A stretch of DNA of 64,000 nt, from the NCBI RefSeq assembly GCF_017349075.1, contig NZ_JAFMOF010000002.1, positions 868,001 through 932,000 on the forward strand, in the 5' to 3' direction. Positions 8,856 through 20,301 of this stretch are shown piece by piece (positions within the stretch are counted from its first letter, which is position 1; each line of letters opens with the position of its first letter). The notes below the pieces were generated by a model. The model worked only from the letters and a program-made list of their open reading frames with translations, searched no databases and was not told where the DNA came from. A program made the position numbers and the translations under genes. The DNA comes from Streptomyces triculaminicus. GTDB lineage: Bacteria > Actinomycetota > Actinomycetes > Streptomycetales > Streptomycetaceae.

Positions 8856-10289
8856 TCACGCATGTGCCGGAACGAACGAGACACGCCGCTCGCTCGGCGA
8901 GTGACCCGTCAGCGTGACCGTGGGCCCGTGGGTGGGCAGATGGGGGTTGGGGAAGGCCGGGTCGATCGGCTGCAGTGTCTCGGTCCGGCGGTCGACTGTG
9001 CGGTACTCCGGCGGGAACGGCGCGCCGGACGCGATCTGGTGCTCGTAGAACCCCATCCACTTGGCTCCGTCGAATGCGGCCGCCGCGATGACGCGGCCCC
9101 GGTAGCCGTACACCGTCACGAACCGCTCCTCGGCGAGCGTCCCCTGGGCGACGACCAGCTGGTCGCCCAGCGAGGGAACACCCACCGACTTGATGTCGAC
9201 ACCGAACTGGGTGGACCAGAACATCGGCAGCCACAGGTGCGGGCGGCGGTCCGGACCCGCGCAGATCATGTTGTGGGCGGCGATCTCGGCCTGTTCGACC
9301 GCGTTGCCCCAGTGCTCCAGCGCCAGGAACTGGTAGTCGAACAGCGGGTGGGGGCTGCGGGCGACGTCACCGGCGGCGTAGATGTCGTCGGTGACGATGC
9401 CGTTGACGTCGAACACCCGGCACCCGGCGTCGCACGCCACCCCCTGGGGTCCCGCGGCGACCCCCGAGCCGGCGAGCCATTCCGTGTTGCGCAGGGCACC
9501 GAGCGAGACGACCGCCACCTCCACGTCGATCGCCGGGCCGTCGGACAGATGGGCTCGTCTCAGCCGTCCCACGTCGTCGCCCTCGAGGGCGGTGACGCTG
9601 ACGCCGCAGCGCAGGTCGACTCCGTGCTTCCGCTGCAGCCGGTCCGCGACCGCGCCGATCACTCCGCCGAGCGCGCCCGCCAGTGCCGGGCCACGTTCGG
9701 CGACCGTGACCTGAAGCCCCAGCTCCCGGCAGGCGGAGGCGACCTCGGAGCCAGTGAAGCCGGCGCCGATCACCAGCACCCGCGACACGCCACCGGTCAG
9801 CTTCCGGCGCAGGCGTGCGGAGTCGTCGCGCGTCCGCAGCACGAACACCCCTCCCAGCGCGGCCTCTTCCGGGTGGAACCAGGGCCGCGCCCTGGTCCCG
9901 GTGGCGATCAGCAGGCGATCGTAGGGGACGGTGTCGCCGTTCGTCAGACGTACCTGTTTGGCGCCCCTGTCGAGGCTCTCGGCGGCGACGCCCAGCCGCC
10001 ATTCGGCGTCGATGTGGCGCCGCCTCGGTAGAGCGGTGTCCTCGGGTCGTGCCCTCCCGAGCAGTGCCTGCTTCGACAGCGGCGGACGGTCGTAGGGCTC
10101 GTACGGCTCGTCGCCGATCATGGTCAGGGATCCGGTGAAGCCCTGCTCGCGCAGGGTCTCCGCCGCGCGCAGACCGGCCAGCGAGGCACCGACCACGACA
10201 ATGCGGCCCTGGCGCCGCAGCACCTCGACGTCGGTGTCAGCCGGCCTGGACCGGGCAGGCGGCAGCTGCCTGCTCCACCCCTGGATCAC
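8856..10289 (-). CDS. FAD-dependent ferredoxin-reductase-like oxidoreductase
   Basis: The protein resembles BphA4/putidaredoxin-reductase-type flavoenzymes. It has an N-terminal FAD Rossmann motif (IVVVGASLAGLRAAETLR), YEPYDRPPLSKQ, an ATGTRAR motif, an NAD Rossmann motif (VLVIGAGFTGSEVASACREL), DIYAAGDVARSPHP near the C-terminus, and a reductase C-terminal domain (MFWSTQFGVDIKSVG). It would pass electrons from NAD(P)H to a ferredoxin and so feed the downstream P450. The start is uncertain: GTG at 10289 gives 477 residues and GTG at 10223 gives 455, and neither has a strong ribosome site. The gene is divergent from the SnoaL-like gene. Confidence 0.82.
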   Translation of the reverse strand: MIQGWSRQLPPARSRPADTDVEVLRRQGRIVVVGASLAGLRAAETLREQGFTGSLTMIGDEPYEPYDRPPLSKQALLGRARPEDTALPRRRHIDAEWRLGVAAESLDRGAKQVRLTNGDTVPYDRLLIATGTRARPWFHPEEAALGGVFVLRTRDDSARLRRKLTGGVSRVLVIGAGFTGSEVASACRELGLQVTVAERGPALAGALGGVIGAVADRLQRKHGVDLRCGVSVTALEGDDVGRLRRAHLSDGPAIDVEVAVVSLGALRNTEWLAGSGVAAGPQGVACDAGCRVFDVNGIVTDDIYAAGDVARSPHPLFDYQFLALEHWGNAVEQAEIAAHNMICAGPDRRPHLWLPMFWSTQFGVDIKSVGVPSLGDQLVVAQGTLAEERFVTVYGYRGRVIAAAAFDGAKWMGFYEHQIASGAPFPPEYRTVDRRTETLQPIDPAFPNPHLPTHGPTVTLTGHSPSERRVSFVPAHA

Positions 10290-10641
10290 GCTCTCTGCCG
10301 GGCCGCGGTCGCCTGTCGGCTCCGCAGTCCTTGCGGTCGGCTCACAGGATGGGTGGCATGCCTCATCTTCAGGATCGCCCCCTCTGAGGCCGACCTGCAA
10401 GGCGAGGGGTCCAGGGCGAGCCTCGGCCGGTCAACCGCCCGGTGTCCGCTCCTTGTGACCGGGGCGCCGCGTGAGCGAGTGGCTCCGATACCGGGACGAC
10501 GTCACGGCAGCGGATCCCAGGGACCTCCGCAGCAACGGCCTCCTCCCCGCGAGGTGGGGAACCGGGTCTGTGGGTGTGCTGGCGAGAATGGTGATCTCGC
10601 CGCGTCAGGCGGACGCGGATGTCGGATCGGAGTGATGAGTC
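10290..10641. other. Divergent promoter region, no gene seen
   Basis: This 352-bp region lies between the reductase/P450 operon (leftward) and the SnoaL-like gene (rightward). The reductase frame stays open to about 10400 without a good start. No clear promoter hexamers or long inverted repeats were found. It presumably holds both promoters. Confidence 0.4.
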
Positions 10642-11172
10642 GTGTCCATAGCCGTACCCCCAGCTACCCGTGCTGTGGTGGAAGAGCTGTTACGCCGGAT
10701 CGGCCAGGGCGATCCCGAACGCATCGCGGAGATGTATGCCGAGTGGGGCGATTGGAAGCTGGACTGGCCGGAGTCCGAGCACGGTCGGACTGCTACCCCG
10801 TGGATTCGCCACCGTTCCACCCGTGCGGATGCCGCCGCCCACTACCTGGAGCTCGCCGAGCACCATGTGCCCGGGCATACGGCGACCGAGATCGAGCGCA
10901 TCCTCATCGACGGCGACGACGCGGTCGTACTCGGCGAATTCCGTCAGACGGCCCGCTCCACCGGACGTGCCTATCGCGCCCGGTTCGCTTTGCACCTCAC
11001 CGTCGAAGACGGCCTTGTCACCCGGCACCATATCTACGAGGACAGCCTTGCCGTTGCCCAGGCGTTCGACACGAACGGGCCGCGGCACCCGGATGCGGCT
11101 CAGGACGGCCTCGAACCGCGGGGAGCAACCCCGCTGCCCGGCACTCCCCGCTGTTGCCCGCACCGGACCTGA
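10642..11172 (+). CDS. SnoaL/NTF2-like protein
   Basis: The 176-residue protein has the NTF2-like cone fold of ketosteroid isomerase/SnoaL relatives: an N-terminal helix (VVEELLRRIGQGDPERIAEMY), AAHYLELAEHHVPGHTATEI, and strands with VLGEFRQTARSTGRAYRARF and DGLVTRHHIYEDSLAV. Such folds act as isomerases, cyclases or hydrolases, or simply bind ligands, and the substrate cannot be read from sequence. The start is GTG at 10642 with GGAG about 12 bp upstream. The C-terminal ~30 residues are proline-rich and not conserved. Being divergent from a P450/reductase pair, it may belong to the same small-molecule oxidation module. Confidence 0.7.
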   Translation: MSIAVPPATRAVVEELLRRIGQGDPERIAEMYAEWGDWKLDWPESEHGRTATPWIRHRSTRADAAAHYLELAEHHVPGHTATEIERILIDGDDAVVLGEFRQTARSTGRAYRARFALHLTVEDGLVTRHHIYEDSLAVAQAFDTNGPRHPDAAQDGLEPRGATPLPGTPRCCPHRT

Positions 11173-11231
11173 CCCGCCCCCGCCGCTTACCCCCGGTTAG
11201 GGAGAGCCCCCGGCCGGGGGAAAGATCCACC

Positions 11232-12488
11232 ATGACTCCCGAAGAGCTCACCGCCCTCCAGCTGACCCGTCTGCGCGCGACCCTGCGGCACGTCTACGAC
11301 AACGTGGCCTTCTACCGCGACGCCTTCGACGCGGCCGGGCTGCGGCCCGAGGACTGCCGTTCCCTCGGCGATCTCGCCCGATTCCCGTTCACCACGAAGG
11401 CCGATCTGCGCGCGGGGTACCCGTGGGGCATGTTCGCCGTCGACCGGTCCCGTCTCCGTCGTGTGCACGCGTCCAGCGGGACCACCGGCACGCCCACCGT
11501 CGTCGGCTACACCGAGGCCGACCTCGACGTCTGGGCGGACCTGGTGGCGCGTTCGCTGCGGGCGGCGGGGGCGCGGGCCGGTGACATGGTGCATGTGGCG
11601 TACGGGTACGGGTTGTTCACCGGCGGGCTGGGCGCGCACTACGGGGCCGAGCGGCTGGGCTGCACGGTGATTCCGGCGTCGGGCGGCATGACCGAGCGCC
11701 AGGTACGGCTCATCCACGACCTGCGACCGCGGGTCATCATGGCCACCCCCTCGTACATGCTCACGCTGCTCGACGAGTTCGAGCGCCAGGGCATCGATCC
11801 GCGCGCCACCTCGCTGCGGGTGGGCGTCTTCGGCGCGGAGCCGTGGACGGAGGGGATGCGCCGGGAGATCGAGGAGCGCTTCGCCCTCGACGCGGTCGAC
11901 ATATACGGGCTCTCCGAGGTCATGGGCCCCGGCGTCGCCCAGGAGTGGGCGCGGACGAAGGACGGGCCGCACATCTGGGAGGACCACTTCTATCCCGAGA
12001 TCGTCGACCCGGTCACCGGCGAGGTCCTGCCCGACGGCGCCCACGGCGAGCTGGTGTTCACCTCGCTCACCAAGGAGGCCATGCCCGTCGTCCGCTACCG
12101 CACCCGCGACCTGACCCGGCTGCTGCCCGGCACGGCGGGCGGCCCCTTCCGCCGGATGGAACGGATCACCGGCCGCTCCGACGACCTGATCATCCTGCGC
12201 GGGGTGAACCTCTTCCCGTCCCAGGTCGAGGAGATCGTGCTGCGCACGCCGGGCGTCGCGCCCCACTTCCAGCTGGTGCTGACCCGCGAGGGGCGGCTGG
12301 ACCGGCTGACCGTACGGGCGGAGGCGCGTCCGGAGGCGACGTCCGAGGGGCGTGCGGCCGCGGCCGCCGACCTCGCGCGGCGGGTCAAGGAGGGCGTCGG
12401 GGTGTCCGTGGCGGTCGAGCTCGTGGATCCGCGGACCCTCCAGCGGTCCGCCGGCAAGCTGCGGCGCGTCGTCGACGAGCGCGGCTGA
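11232..12488 (+). CDS. paaK: Phenylacetate--CoA ligase (PaaK family)
   Basis: The 418-residue protein is an ANL-superfamily adenylating enzyme of the PaaK type. It has the P-loop-like VHASSGTTGTPTVVGYT near residue 78, VAYGYGLFTGGLGAHYGAERL, the aromatic-acid-ligase motif DIYGLSEVMGPGVAQEW, RYRTRDLT, and GRSDDLIILRGVNLFPSQVEE in the C-terminal domain. It would convert phenylacetate or a related aryl acid, ATP and CoA to the aryl-CoA. The start follows GGGGGA. No paa epoxidase genes are adjacent, so a broader aryl-CoA ligase role is possible. The next gene begins 67 bp downstream. Confidence 0.88.
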   Translation: MTPEELTALQLTRLRATLRHVYDNVAFYRDAFDAAGLRPEDCRSLGDLARFPFTTKADLRAGYPWGMFAVDRSRLRRVHASSGTTGTPTVVGYTEADLDVWADLVARSLRAAGARAGDMVHVAYGYGLFTGGLGAHYGAERLGCTVIPASGGMTERQVRLIHDLRPRVIMATPSYMLTLLDEFERQGIDPRATSLRVGVFGAEPWTEGMRREIEERFALDAVDIYGLSEVMGPGVAQEWARTKDGPHIWEDHFYPEIVDPVTGEVLPDGAHGELVFTSLTKEAMPVVRYRTRDLTRLLPGTAGGPFRRMERITGRSDDLIILRGVNLFPSQVEEIVLRTPGVAPHFQLVLTREGRLDRLTVRAEARPEATSEGRAAAAADLARRVKEGVGVSVAVELVDPRTLQRSAGKLRRVVDERG

Positions 12489-12555
12489 ACCCCGCGGCCT
12501 CCGGCTGCGTCCCCCCTGTCAACAAGTCTTCCCGCCCTTATCGCAGGAGGTCACT

Positions 12556-14991
12556 TTGCCCATTCGTCACCGCTTACGCGCGCTGACGGTCGCCGCTCTC
12601 GCCCTGGCGACCGGCGCGAGCGCCCTGCCCGCCGCGGCGGCGCCCCAGGCCCCGGCGGCCTTCGGGGACGGCGCGCTCAAGCCGTCCGGGGACGGCCTGT
12701 CCGCCGTCATCCGCTATACCGAGTACGGAATTCCGCACATCGTCGGCAAGGACTACGCGAGCCTGGGCTTCGGTTCGGGCTGGGCGCAGGCCAAGGACCA
12801 GGTGTGCGTCCTGGCCGACGGCTTCGTCACCCTGCGCGGCGAGCGCTCGCGCGCCTTCGGCCCCGACGGCCGGCCCGGCGGGTCGCTGTCGTCCGCCACC
12901 ACCAACCTCTCCAGCGACCTGTTCTTCCGCGGGGTGCGGGACGCGCAGACCGTGGAGAAGCTCCTGGAGAGACCGGCCCCGGCCGGGCCCAGCCGCCAGG
13001 CCAAGGAGCTGATGCGCGGCTGGGCCGCCGGTTACAACGCCTGGCTCAAGCAGAACAAGATCTCCGACCCGGCCTGCCGCGGCGCCTCCTGGGTCACTCC
13101 CGTCACCGCCGTCGACGTGGCCCGGCGCGGCTACGCCATCACCGTGCTGGGCGGCCAGGGCCTGGCCGCGGACGGCCTCTCGGGCATCGGGCAGCAGCCG
13201 AAGAAGTCCGCCGCCCCCGCCAGGCCCACGGACCCGGCCGCGGCGGCCCGCAAGGTCTTCGACCGGCAGAACGCCGACATGGGCTCCAACGCCGTCGCCT
13301 TCGCCGGCTCCGCCACCGCGGACGGCCGCGGGCTGCTGCTGGGCAACCCCCACTACCCCTGGCAGGGCGGCCGCCGCTTCTGGCAGTCGCAGCAGACCAT
13401 CCCCGGCGAGCTGAACGTCTCGGGCGGCTCCCTGCTGGGCATGCCCATCGTCGAGATCGGCCACAACCAGCACATCGCCTGGAGCCACACGGTCGCCACG
13501 GGCGTGCCGCTGAACCTCCACGAGCTCAAGACCGCCCCCGGCGACTCCCACAGCTACCTCGTCGACGGCAAACCCGAACGGATGACGAAGCGCACCGTCA
13601 CCGTTCCCGTACGGGGCGCGGACGGGCGTACCTCCGATGTCACCCGCACCCAGTGGTGGACCCGCTTCGGTCCCGTGGTGACCTCCCTCGACGACATGCC
13701 GCTGCCCGCGGCGGACGGCACGGCCTACGCGCTCAACGACCCCAACGCCCAGAGCCTGCGGTTCCTCGACTCCTCGCTCGCGCTGAGCAGGTCCCGCAGC
13801 GTGCGCGACATCCAGCAGGGGCTGCGGCGTACGCAGGGCCTGCCCTGGGTGAACACCATCGCCGCCGACTCCGCCGGGCACAGCCTCTACACCCAGTCGC
13901 AGGTGCTGCCCCGCGTCACCGACGACCTCGCCGGGCGCTGCTCCACCGCGTTCGGGCGGCAGACGTTCCCGGCCGCGGGCCTGGCCGTGCTGGACGGCTC
14001 GCGCGGCGACTGCGCGCCGGGCCGGGACGCCGACGCCGTGCAGGACGGCATCTTCGGCCCGTCCGCGATGCCCACGCTCCTCGACGCCCCGTACGCCGAG
14101 AACTCCAACGACAGCGCCTGGCTGGCCAACGCGGACCGGCCGCTGACCGGCTACCCGCGGATCTTCGGCGACACCGCGACGTCCCGTTCGCTGCGCACGC
14201 GCGGCGGGCTCCAGGACGTCGCCGCCATGGCGAAGCGCGGCCGGCTGACCGTGGCCGACCTGGAGCGGCAGCAGTTCGCCAACCGGGCGCCGGCCGGCGC
14301 CCTGGCCGCCGCCGACGCGGCGAAGGGCTGTGCGGCGCTGCCCGGCGGCCGGGCCACGGGCAGCGACGGCACGAGCGTGGACGTCTCGGCGGCGTGCGGC
14401 GTCCTGTCCCGGTGGGACCGGACCGTCGCCAAGGACGGCAAGGGCGCGCTGCTCTTCGACCGCTTCTGGCGCAGGCTGGTGCGGACGGTCCCCGAGGACA
14501 AGCTGTGGCGGGTGCCCTTCTCCGCCGCCTCGCCCGTGACGACCCCGAACACGCTCGACACCTCGGCCGACGGCTTCCCCCGCGCACTGGCCGACACGGT
14601 CGCGGAGCTGCGGGCGGCGGGCATCGCGCTCGACGCGCCGCTGGGCGAGCACCAGTTCGTCGTGCGGAACGGCAAGCGGATCCCGCTGTCCGGCGGCGCG
14701 CACGCCCTGGGCATCTGGAACATGATCGAGGCCCGCTGGGACGCCTCCGCCGGCGGCTACACCGACGTGGCCCACGGCTCCAGCTACATCCAGGCCGTCG
14801 GCTTCGACGGCGGCGGCTGCCCGGTGGCCCGTACGCTCCTGACGTACGGGCAGTCCTCCGACCCCACCTCCCCCCACTACAGCGACCAGACCGAGCTGTT
14901 CTCGGCCGGCCGGATGGTGCGGGGACGGTTCTGCGAGAAGGACATCCTCTCCTCGCCGAAGCTGAAGGTGGTGCGGGTCGGCGAGCGCTGA
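12556..14991 (+). CDS. Secreted penicillin acylase-family N-terminal nucleophile hydrolase
   Basis: The 811-residue precursor has a signal peptide (HRLRALTVAALALATGASALPAAAAPQ), an alpha-chain with YTEYGIPHIVGKDYASLGFG, a spacer, and the beta-chain beginning at Ser244 in NADMGSNAVAFAG, the autocatalytic cleavage site and nucleophile. GLPWVNTIAADSAG and NSNDSAWLAN are further family motifs. The family hydrolyses amide bonds of beta-lactams, cyclic lipopeptides (aculeacin) or acyl-homoserine lactones, and this sequence fits the aculeacin/AHL acylase branch better than PenG acylase. The TTG start at 12556 is set by AGGAGG at 12545-12550. It is convergent with the acyl-CoA synthetase gene and separated from it by a strong hairpin. 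Confidence 0.88.
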   Translation: MPIRHRLRALTVAALALATGASALPAAAAPQAPAAFGDGALKPSGDGLSAVIRYTEYGIPHIVGKDYASLGFGSGWAQAKDQVCVLADGFVTLRGERSRAFGPDGRPGGSLSSATTNLSSDLFFRGVRDAQTVEKLLERPAPAGPSRQAKELMRGWAAGYNAWLKQNKISDPACRGASWVTPVTAVDVARRGYAITVLGGQGLAADGLSGIGQQPKKSAAPARPTDPAAAARKVFDRQNADMGSNAVAFAGSATADGRGLLLGNPHYPWQGGRRFWQSQQTIPGELNVSGGSLLGMPIVEIGHNQHIAWSHTVATGVPLNLHELKTAPGDSHSYLVDGKPERMTKRTVTVPVRGADGRTSDVTRTQWWTRFGPVVTSLDDMPLPAADGTAYALNDPNAQSLRFLDSSLALSRSRSVRDIQQGLRRTQGLPWVNTIAADSAGHSLYTQSQVLPRVTDDLAGRCSTAFGRQTFPAAGLAVLDGSRGDCAPGRDADAVQDGIFGPSAMPTLLDAPYAENSNDSAWLANADRPLTGYPRIFGDTATSRSLRTRGGLQDVAAMAKRGRLTVADLERQQFANRAPAGALAAADAAKGCAALPGGRATGSDGTSVDVSAACGVLSRWDRTVAKDGKGALLFDRFWRRLVRTVPEDKLWRVPFSAASPVTTPNTLDTSADGFPRALADTVAELRAAGIALDAPLGEHQFVVRNGKRIPLSGGAHALGIWNMIEARWDASAGGYTDVAHGSSYIQAVGFDGGGCPVARTLLTYGQSSDPTSPHYSDQTELFSAGRMVRGRFCEKDILSSPKLKVVRVGER

Positions 14992-15013
14992 GCGCCCGCC
15001 GGCCGTCGGCTGA

Positions 15014-15057
15014 GGACCGGCGTCCGGCCCCCGTGCACGGGGGCCGGACGCCGGTCC
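15014..15057. terminator. Bidirectional terminator hairpin
   Basis: A perfect 44-bp palindrome (two 22-nt arms centred on GTGCAC) lies between the convergent acylase and acyl-CoA synthetase genes. It likely ends transcription from both sides. Confidence 0.88.
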
Positions 15058-15069
15058 GTACGGCCTGTG

Positions 15070-16620
15070 TCACACCGTCCGCTCGCGGCCGCGCCAGTAG
15101 GGTTCGCGCAGGTGGCGCTTGTAGAGCTTGCCGTTGGGGTCGCGCGGCATGGCGGCGATGAAGTCGAGGGACCGGGGCCGCTTGTACCCCGCCAGGGCGC
15201 GGGCGCAGTGGTCGAGGAGTTCTGCGGCGAGCGCGTCGTCCGGCCGGTGGCCCTCGGCGGCCTCGACGACGGCCTTGACCTCCTCGCCCCGGTCGTCGTG
15301 CGGGATGCCGAAGACGGCGGCGTCGGCGACGGCGGGGTGGCGCAGCAGCACGGACTCGACCTCGGCGGGGTAGACGTTGACGCCGCCCGAGATGATCAGG
15401 TCGATCTTGCGGTCGTGCAGGAAGAGGTAGCCGTCCTCGTCGAGGTGGCCGAGGTCGCCGACGGTGAAGAAGTCGCCCACGCGGTTCTCGCGGGTCTTGT
15501 CCGCGTCCTTGTGGTACGCGAAGCCGCCGGTGGTCATCCGCAGGTAGACGGTGCCCGTCTCGCCGGCGGGCAGCGGCTTGCCGTCGTCGTCGAGGACGGC
15601 GATCTCGCTGATGGGCCAGGCCTTGCCGACCGTGCCGGGCCTGCGCAGCCATTCCGCCGCCGTGGCGAACGCTCCGCCGCCCTCGCTGGCCGCGTAGTAC
15701 TCCTCGACGCACTCCCCCCACCAGTCGATCATGGCCCGCTTGACGTGGTCCGGGCAGGGGGCGGCGCCGTGGACGGCGTGCCGCATGGAGGAGACGTCGT
15801 AGGAGGCCCGTACCTCCGGCGGCAGGGCCAGCAGGCGATGGAACTGCGTGGGCACCATGTGGGTGTGGGTGCAGCGGTGGGTGTCGATCAGGCGCAGCGT
15901 CTCCTCCGGCGTCCAGGTGTCCATGAGCACCAGTTTGTGGCCGATGTGCAGGGACGCGGCCGCGAACTGCAGGACGGCGGTGTGGTAGAGCGGCGAGCAG
16001 ACGAGATGGACGTTGTCGCCGAACGGCTCGATGCCGAAGAAGCCGAGGAAGCCGCCGAGATGGCTCTGCTCCGGCTCTCTTCCGGGCAGGGGGCGGCGGA
16101 CGCCGCGCGGCCGGCCGGTGGTGCCGGAGGTGTAGTTCATGACCCACCCGAGGGTGCGGTCCGCGGGCGGGGTGCCGGGCCGGCCGTCGAGGAGGCCGGC
16201 GTACGGGCGGAAGCCGGCGATGGTGCCGACGGCGTGGCGGTGGTCGGCGGGCAGGCCCGCCTCGTCGGCTGCGGCGGTCGCTGCGGCGGCCCAGCGCTCG
16301 TGGGCGACGAGCGCCCTGGCGCCGGAGTCGGAGAGGATCCAGGCGATCTCCGGTGCGAGGAGATGGTGGTTGACGGGCACGAGGTAGAAGCCGGCCTGGG
16401 TGGCGGCGAGATGGGCGGTGAGGAATTCGGGGCCGTTGGGCAGCACGGTCGCGAAGGCGTCGCCCGCGCGGAGTCCGGCGGCGCGCAGGCCGTGGACGAG
16501 GCGGTTGGCGTCGGCGTGCAGCCGGCCGGCGGTCCAGGCCTCGCCCTCGGGGGTGATGAGGACGGTACGGCCGGGGTTCTCCGTGGCCTGGGCCCAGAAG
16601 CCCTTGCTCTCGCGCTTCAT
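15070..16620 (-). CDS. Acyl-CoA synthetase (FadD-like)
   Basis: The 516-residue ANL enzyme has the ATP-binding motif MNYTSGTTGRPRGVRRP, the A5-like motif EYYAASEGGG, GDLGHLDEDGYLFLHDRKID, and the C-terminal lysine motif DPNGKLYKRHL. It activates a carboxylic acid to its CoA thioester. The ATG at 16620 has GAAGG upstream and lies 10 bp after the stop of the nitronate monooxygenase-like gene, so the two are co-transcribed. That operon has an operator-like palindrome at its promoter which is shared with the crotonase cluster, and this suggests a joint role in breaking down a branched, cyclic or steroid-like acid. Confidence 0.9.
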   Translation of the reverse strand: MKRESKGFWAQATENPGRTVLITPEGEAWTAGRLHADANRLVHGLRAAGLRAGDAFATVLPNGPEFLTAHLAATQAGFYLVPVNHHLLAPEIAWILSDSGARALVAHERWAAAATAAADEAGLPADHRHAVGTIAGFRPYAGLLDGRPGTPPADRTLGWVMNYTSGTTGRPRGVRRPLPGREPEQSHLGGFLGFFGIEPFGDNVHLVCSPLYHTAVLQFAAASLHIGHKLVLMDTWTPEETLRLIDTHRCTHTHMVPTQFHRLLALPPEVRASYDVSSMRHAVHGAAPCPDHVKRAMIDWWGECVEEYYAASEGGGAFATAAEWLRRPGTVGKAWPISEIAVLDDDGKPLPAGETGTVYLRMTTGGFAYHKDADKTRENRVGDFFTVGDLGHLDEDGYLFLHDRKIDLIISGGVNVYPAEVESVLLRHPAVADAAVFGIPHDDRGEEVKAVVEAAEGHRPDDALAAELLDHCARALAGYKRPRSLDFIAAMPRDPNGKLYKRHLREPYWRGRERTV

Positions 16621-16630
16621 GACGTTGCCT

Positions 16631-17755
16631 TCATGACGTTACGTCCTCCTCCCGGGCGCCGCCCGCGATGCGGTTCAGGCGCTCCACCGCTCGTTCGAAG
16701 CCCCGCGTCAGGTCGTCGACCACGGCCCGTACGCTCCTGACGGTGTCCATCCGGCCGACGATCTGGCCCACGGGGGTGCCCAGCAGGGGCCCGACCTCGT
16801 AGCGCTGGATGCGTGTGAGGGCCTCGGCGACCAGCAGGCCCTGCAGGGGCATGGGCAGGGTGCCGGGGCCGGCCGGGTCGTCCCAGGCGTCGGTCCAGGC
16901 GGTGCGCAGCTGGCGGGCGGGCTTGCCGGTCAGGGCCCGGGAGCGCACGGTGTCGCCGGAGCCGGCGGCCAGGAGCTTGGCGGTGAGGGCGCCGGAGGTC
17001 AGGCCGGCCTCCTCGGTGGTGAGCCAGAGCGAGCCCAGCCAGACGCCCTGGGCGCCGAGGGCGAGTGCGGCGGCGGCCTGTTCGCCGCCGCCGATGCCCC
17101 CGGCGGCCAGCACGGGCAGCGGGTCGACGGCGCGGACGACCTCGGGGGTGAGCACCATGGTGGCGATCTCGCCGGTGTGGCCGCCGGCCTCGTAGCCCTG
17201 GGCGACGACGATGTCGACGCCCGCCTCCGCGTGCCGGACGGCGTGCCGGGCGCTGCCGGCGAGGGCGGCGACGAGGACGCCGCGCGCGTGGGCGCGGCGG
17301 ACGACGTCCGGGGGCGGCGGGCCGAGGGCGTTGGCGAGGAGGGCGATGGGGTAGTCGAAGGCGACGTCGAGCTGGGTGCGGGCCACGTCGTCGAGCCAGC
17401 CGGTGACGCGCCAGCCGGAGGGCTCGCCGTCGGGGAGGGCCGGTACGCCGTGTTCGGCGAGGGTCGTACGGACGAAGTCCCGGTGGCCGGCCGGGATCAT
17501 GGCCTCGACGTCGGCCTCGGTCACCCCCTCGACGCGCCGGGCGGGCATCACGACGTCGAGCCCGTACGGTCTGCCGTCGGTGTGCTCCTGCATCCAGTCC
17601 AGGTCGCGGGCGAGGTCGCCGGGGGCGGCGTAGCGCACCGCGCCCAGGACGCCGAGGCCGCCGGCCCGGCTGATGGCCGCGGCGACCGCGGGGAACGGTG
17701 TGAAGCCGAAGAGGGCGTGTTCGATGCCCAGCCGGCGGCTCAGCTCGGTCCGCAT
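16631..17755 (-). CDS. Nitronate monooxygenase-like FMN enzyme
   Basis: The 374-residue TIM-barrel flavoprotein belongs to the 2-nitropropane dioxygenase/nitronate monooxygenase family. Visible motifs are GGLGVLGAVRYA near the N-terminus, VDIVVAQGYEAGGHTGEIATM, LPVLAAGGIGGGEQAAAALALGAQGVWLGS and SLWLTTEEAG. Many actinobacterial members sit in lipid or steroid catabolic operons where they probably reduce or detoxify acyl-CoA side products, so true nitronate activity is not implied. The ATG at 17755 is preceded by a 65-bp gap holding the operator-like site. The acyl-CoA synthetase follows 10 bp downstream. Confidence 0.86.
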   Translation of the reverse strand: MRTELSRRLGIEHALFGFTPFPAVAAAISRAGGLGVLGAVRYAAPGDLARDLDWMQEHTDGRPYGLDVVMPARRVEGVTEADVEAMIPAGHRDFVRTTLAEHGVPALPDGEPSGWRVTGWLDDVARTQLDVAFDYPIALLANALGPPPPDVVRRAHARGVLVAALAGSARHAVRHAEAGVDIVVAQGYEAGGHTGEIATMVLTPEVVRAVDPLPVLAAGGIGGGEQAAAALALGAQGVWLGSLWLTTEEAGLTSGALTAKLLAAGSGDTVRSRALTGKPARQLRTAWTDAWDDPAGPGTLPMPLQGLLVAEALTRIQRYEVGPLLGTPVGQIVGRMDTVRSVRAVVDDLTRGFERAVERLNRIAGGAREEDVTS

Positions 17756-17805
17756 GGGCCGCAGGATGCCGCAGGGCGGCCAGCGAGGGAACCCGGCCGC
17801 ACCAA

Positions 17806-17820
17806 CTTTCTGACGACGCG

Positions 17821-17824
<4 letters not shown>
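17806..17824 (-). promoter_or_regulatory. Operator-like palindrome A, upstream of the nitronate monooxygenase operon
   Basis: Read on the minus strand the site is CTGACGCGTCGTCAGAAAG, containing the perfect palindrome CTGACG-n3-CGTCAG. It ends about 50 bp upstream of the operon start and overlaps the stop codon of the kinase gene. Fourteen of the first 18 positions match site B at 22000-22018, including the asymmetric AAA flank. Confidence 0.65.
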
Positions 17825-20106
<2,282 letters not shown>

Positions 20107-20301
20107 GCTGTGCCGCCGCCCCCGTCGATTCGCTGTGCCTCCCCCGGCCCCTCAAGTATGGCGGCCCGTCGAAGCCGCCAGTAGGCCGACGGAGGCGGCG
20201 CGCGACGGCCGGCGGGCCTCCGGGCCGGGTGTGACGGGCGGGCGCCGCGGGGGCTTCCGCTGAAGATCGTGGATTCATGGCGTGGAACAGCAGGGCAGGC
20301 C

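Noticed and set aside
11232-12488. A complete phenylacetate degradation cluster
   Set aside because: Only the CoA ligase is present; the paaABCDE epoxidase and ring-opening genes are absent from the window.
12574-14877. A 767-codon minus-strand frame
   Set aside because: It is antisense to the acylase gene, which has a signal peptide and catalytic motifs; long antisense frames are expected in GC-rich DNA.
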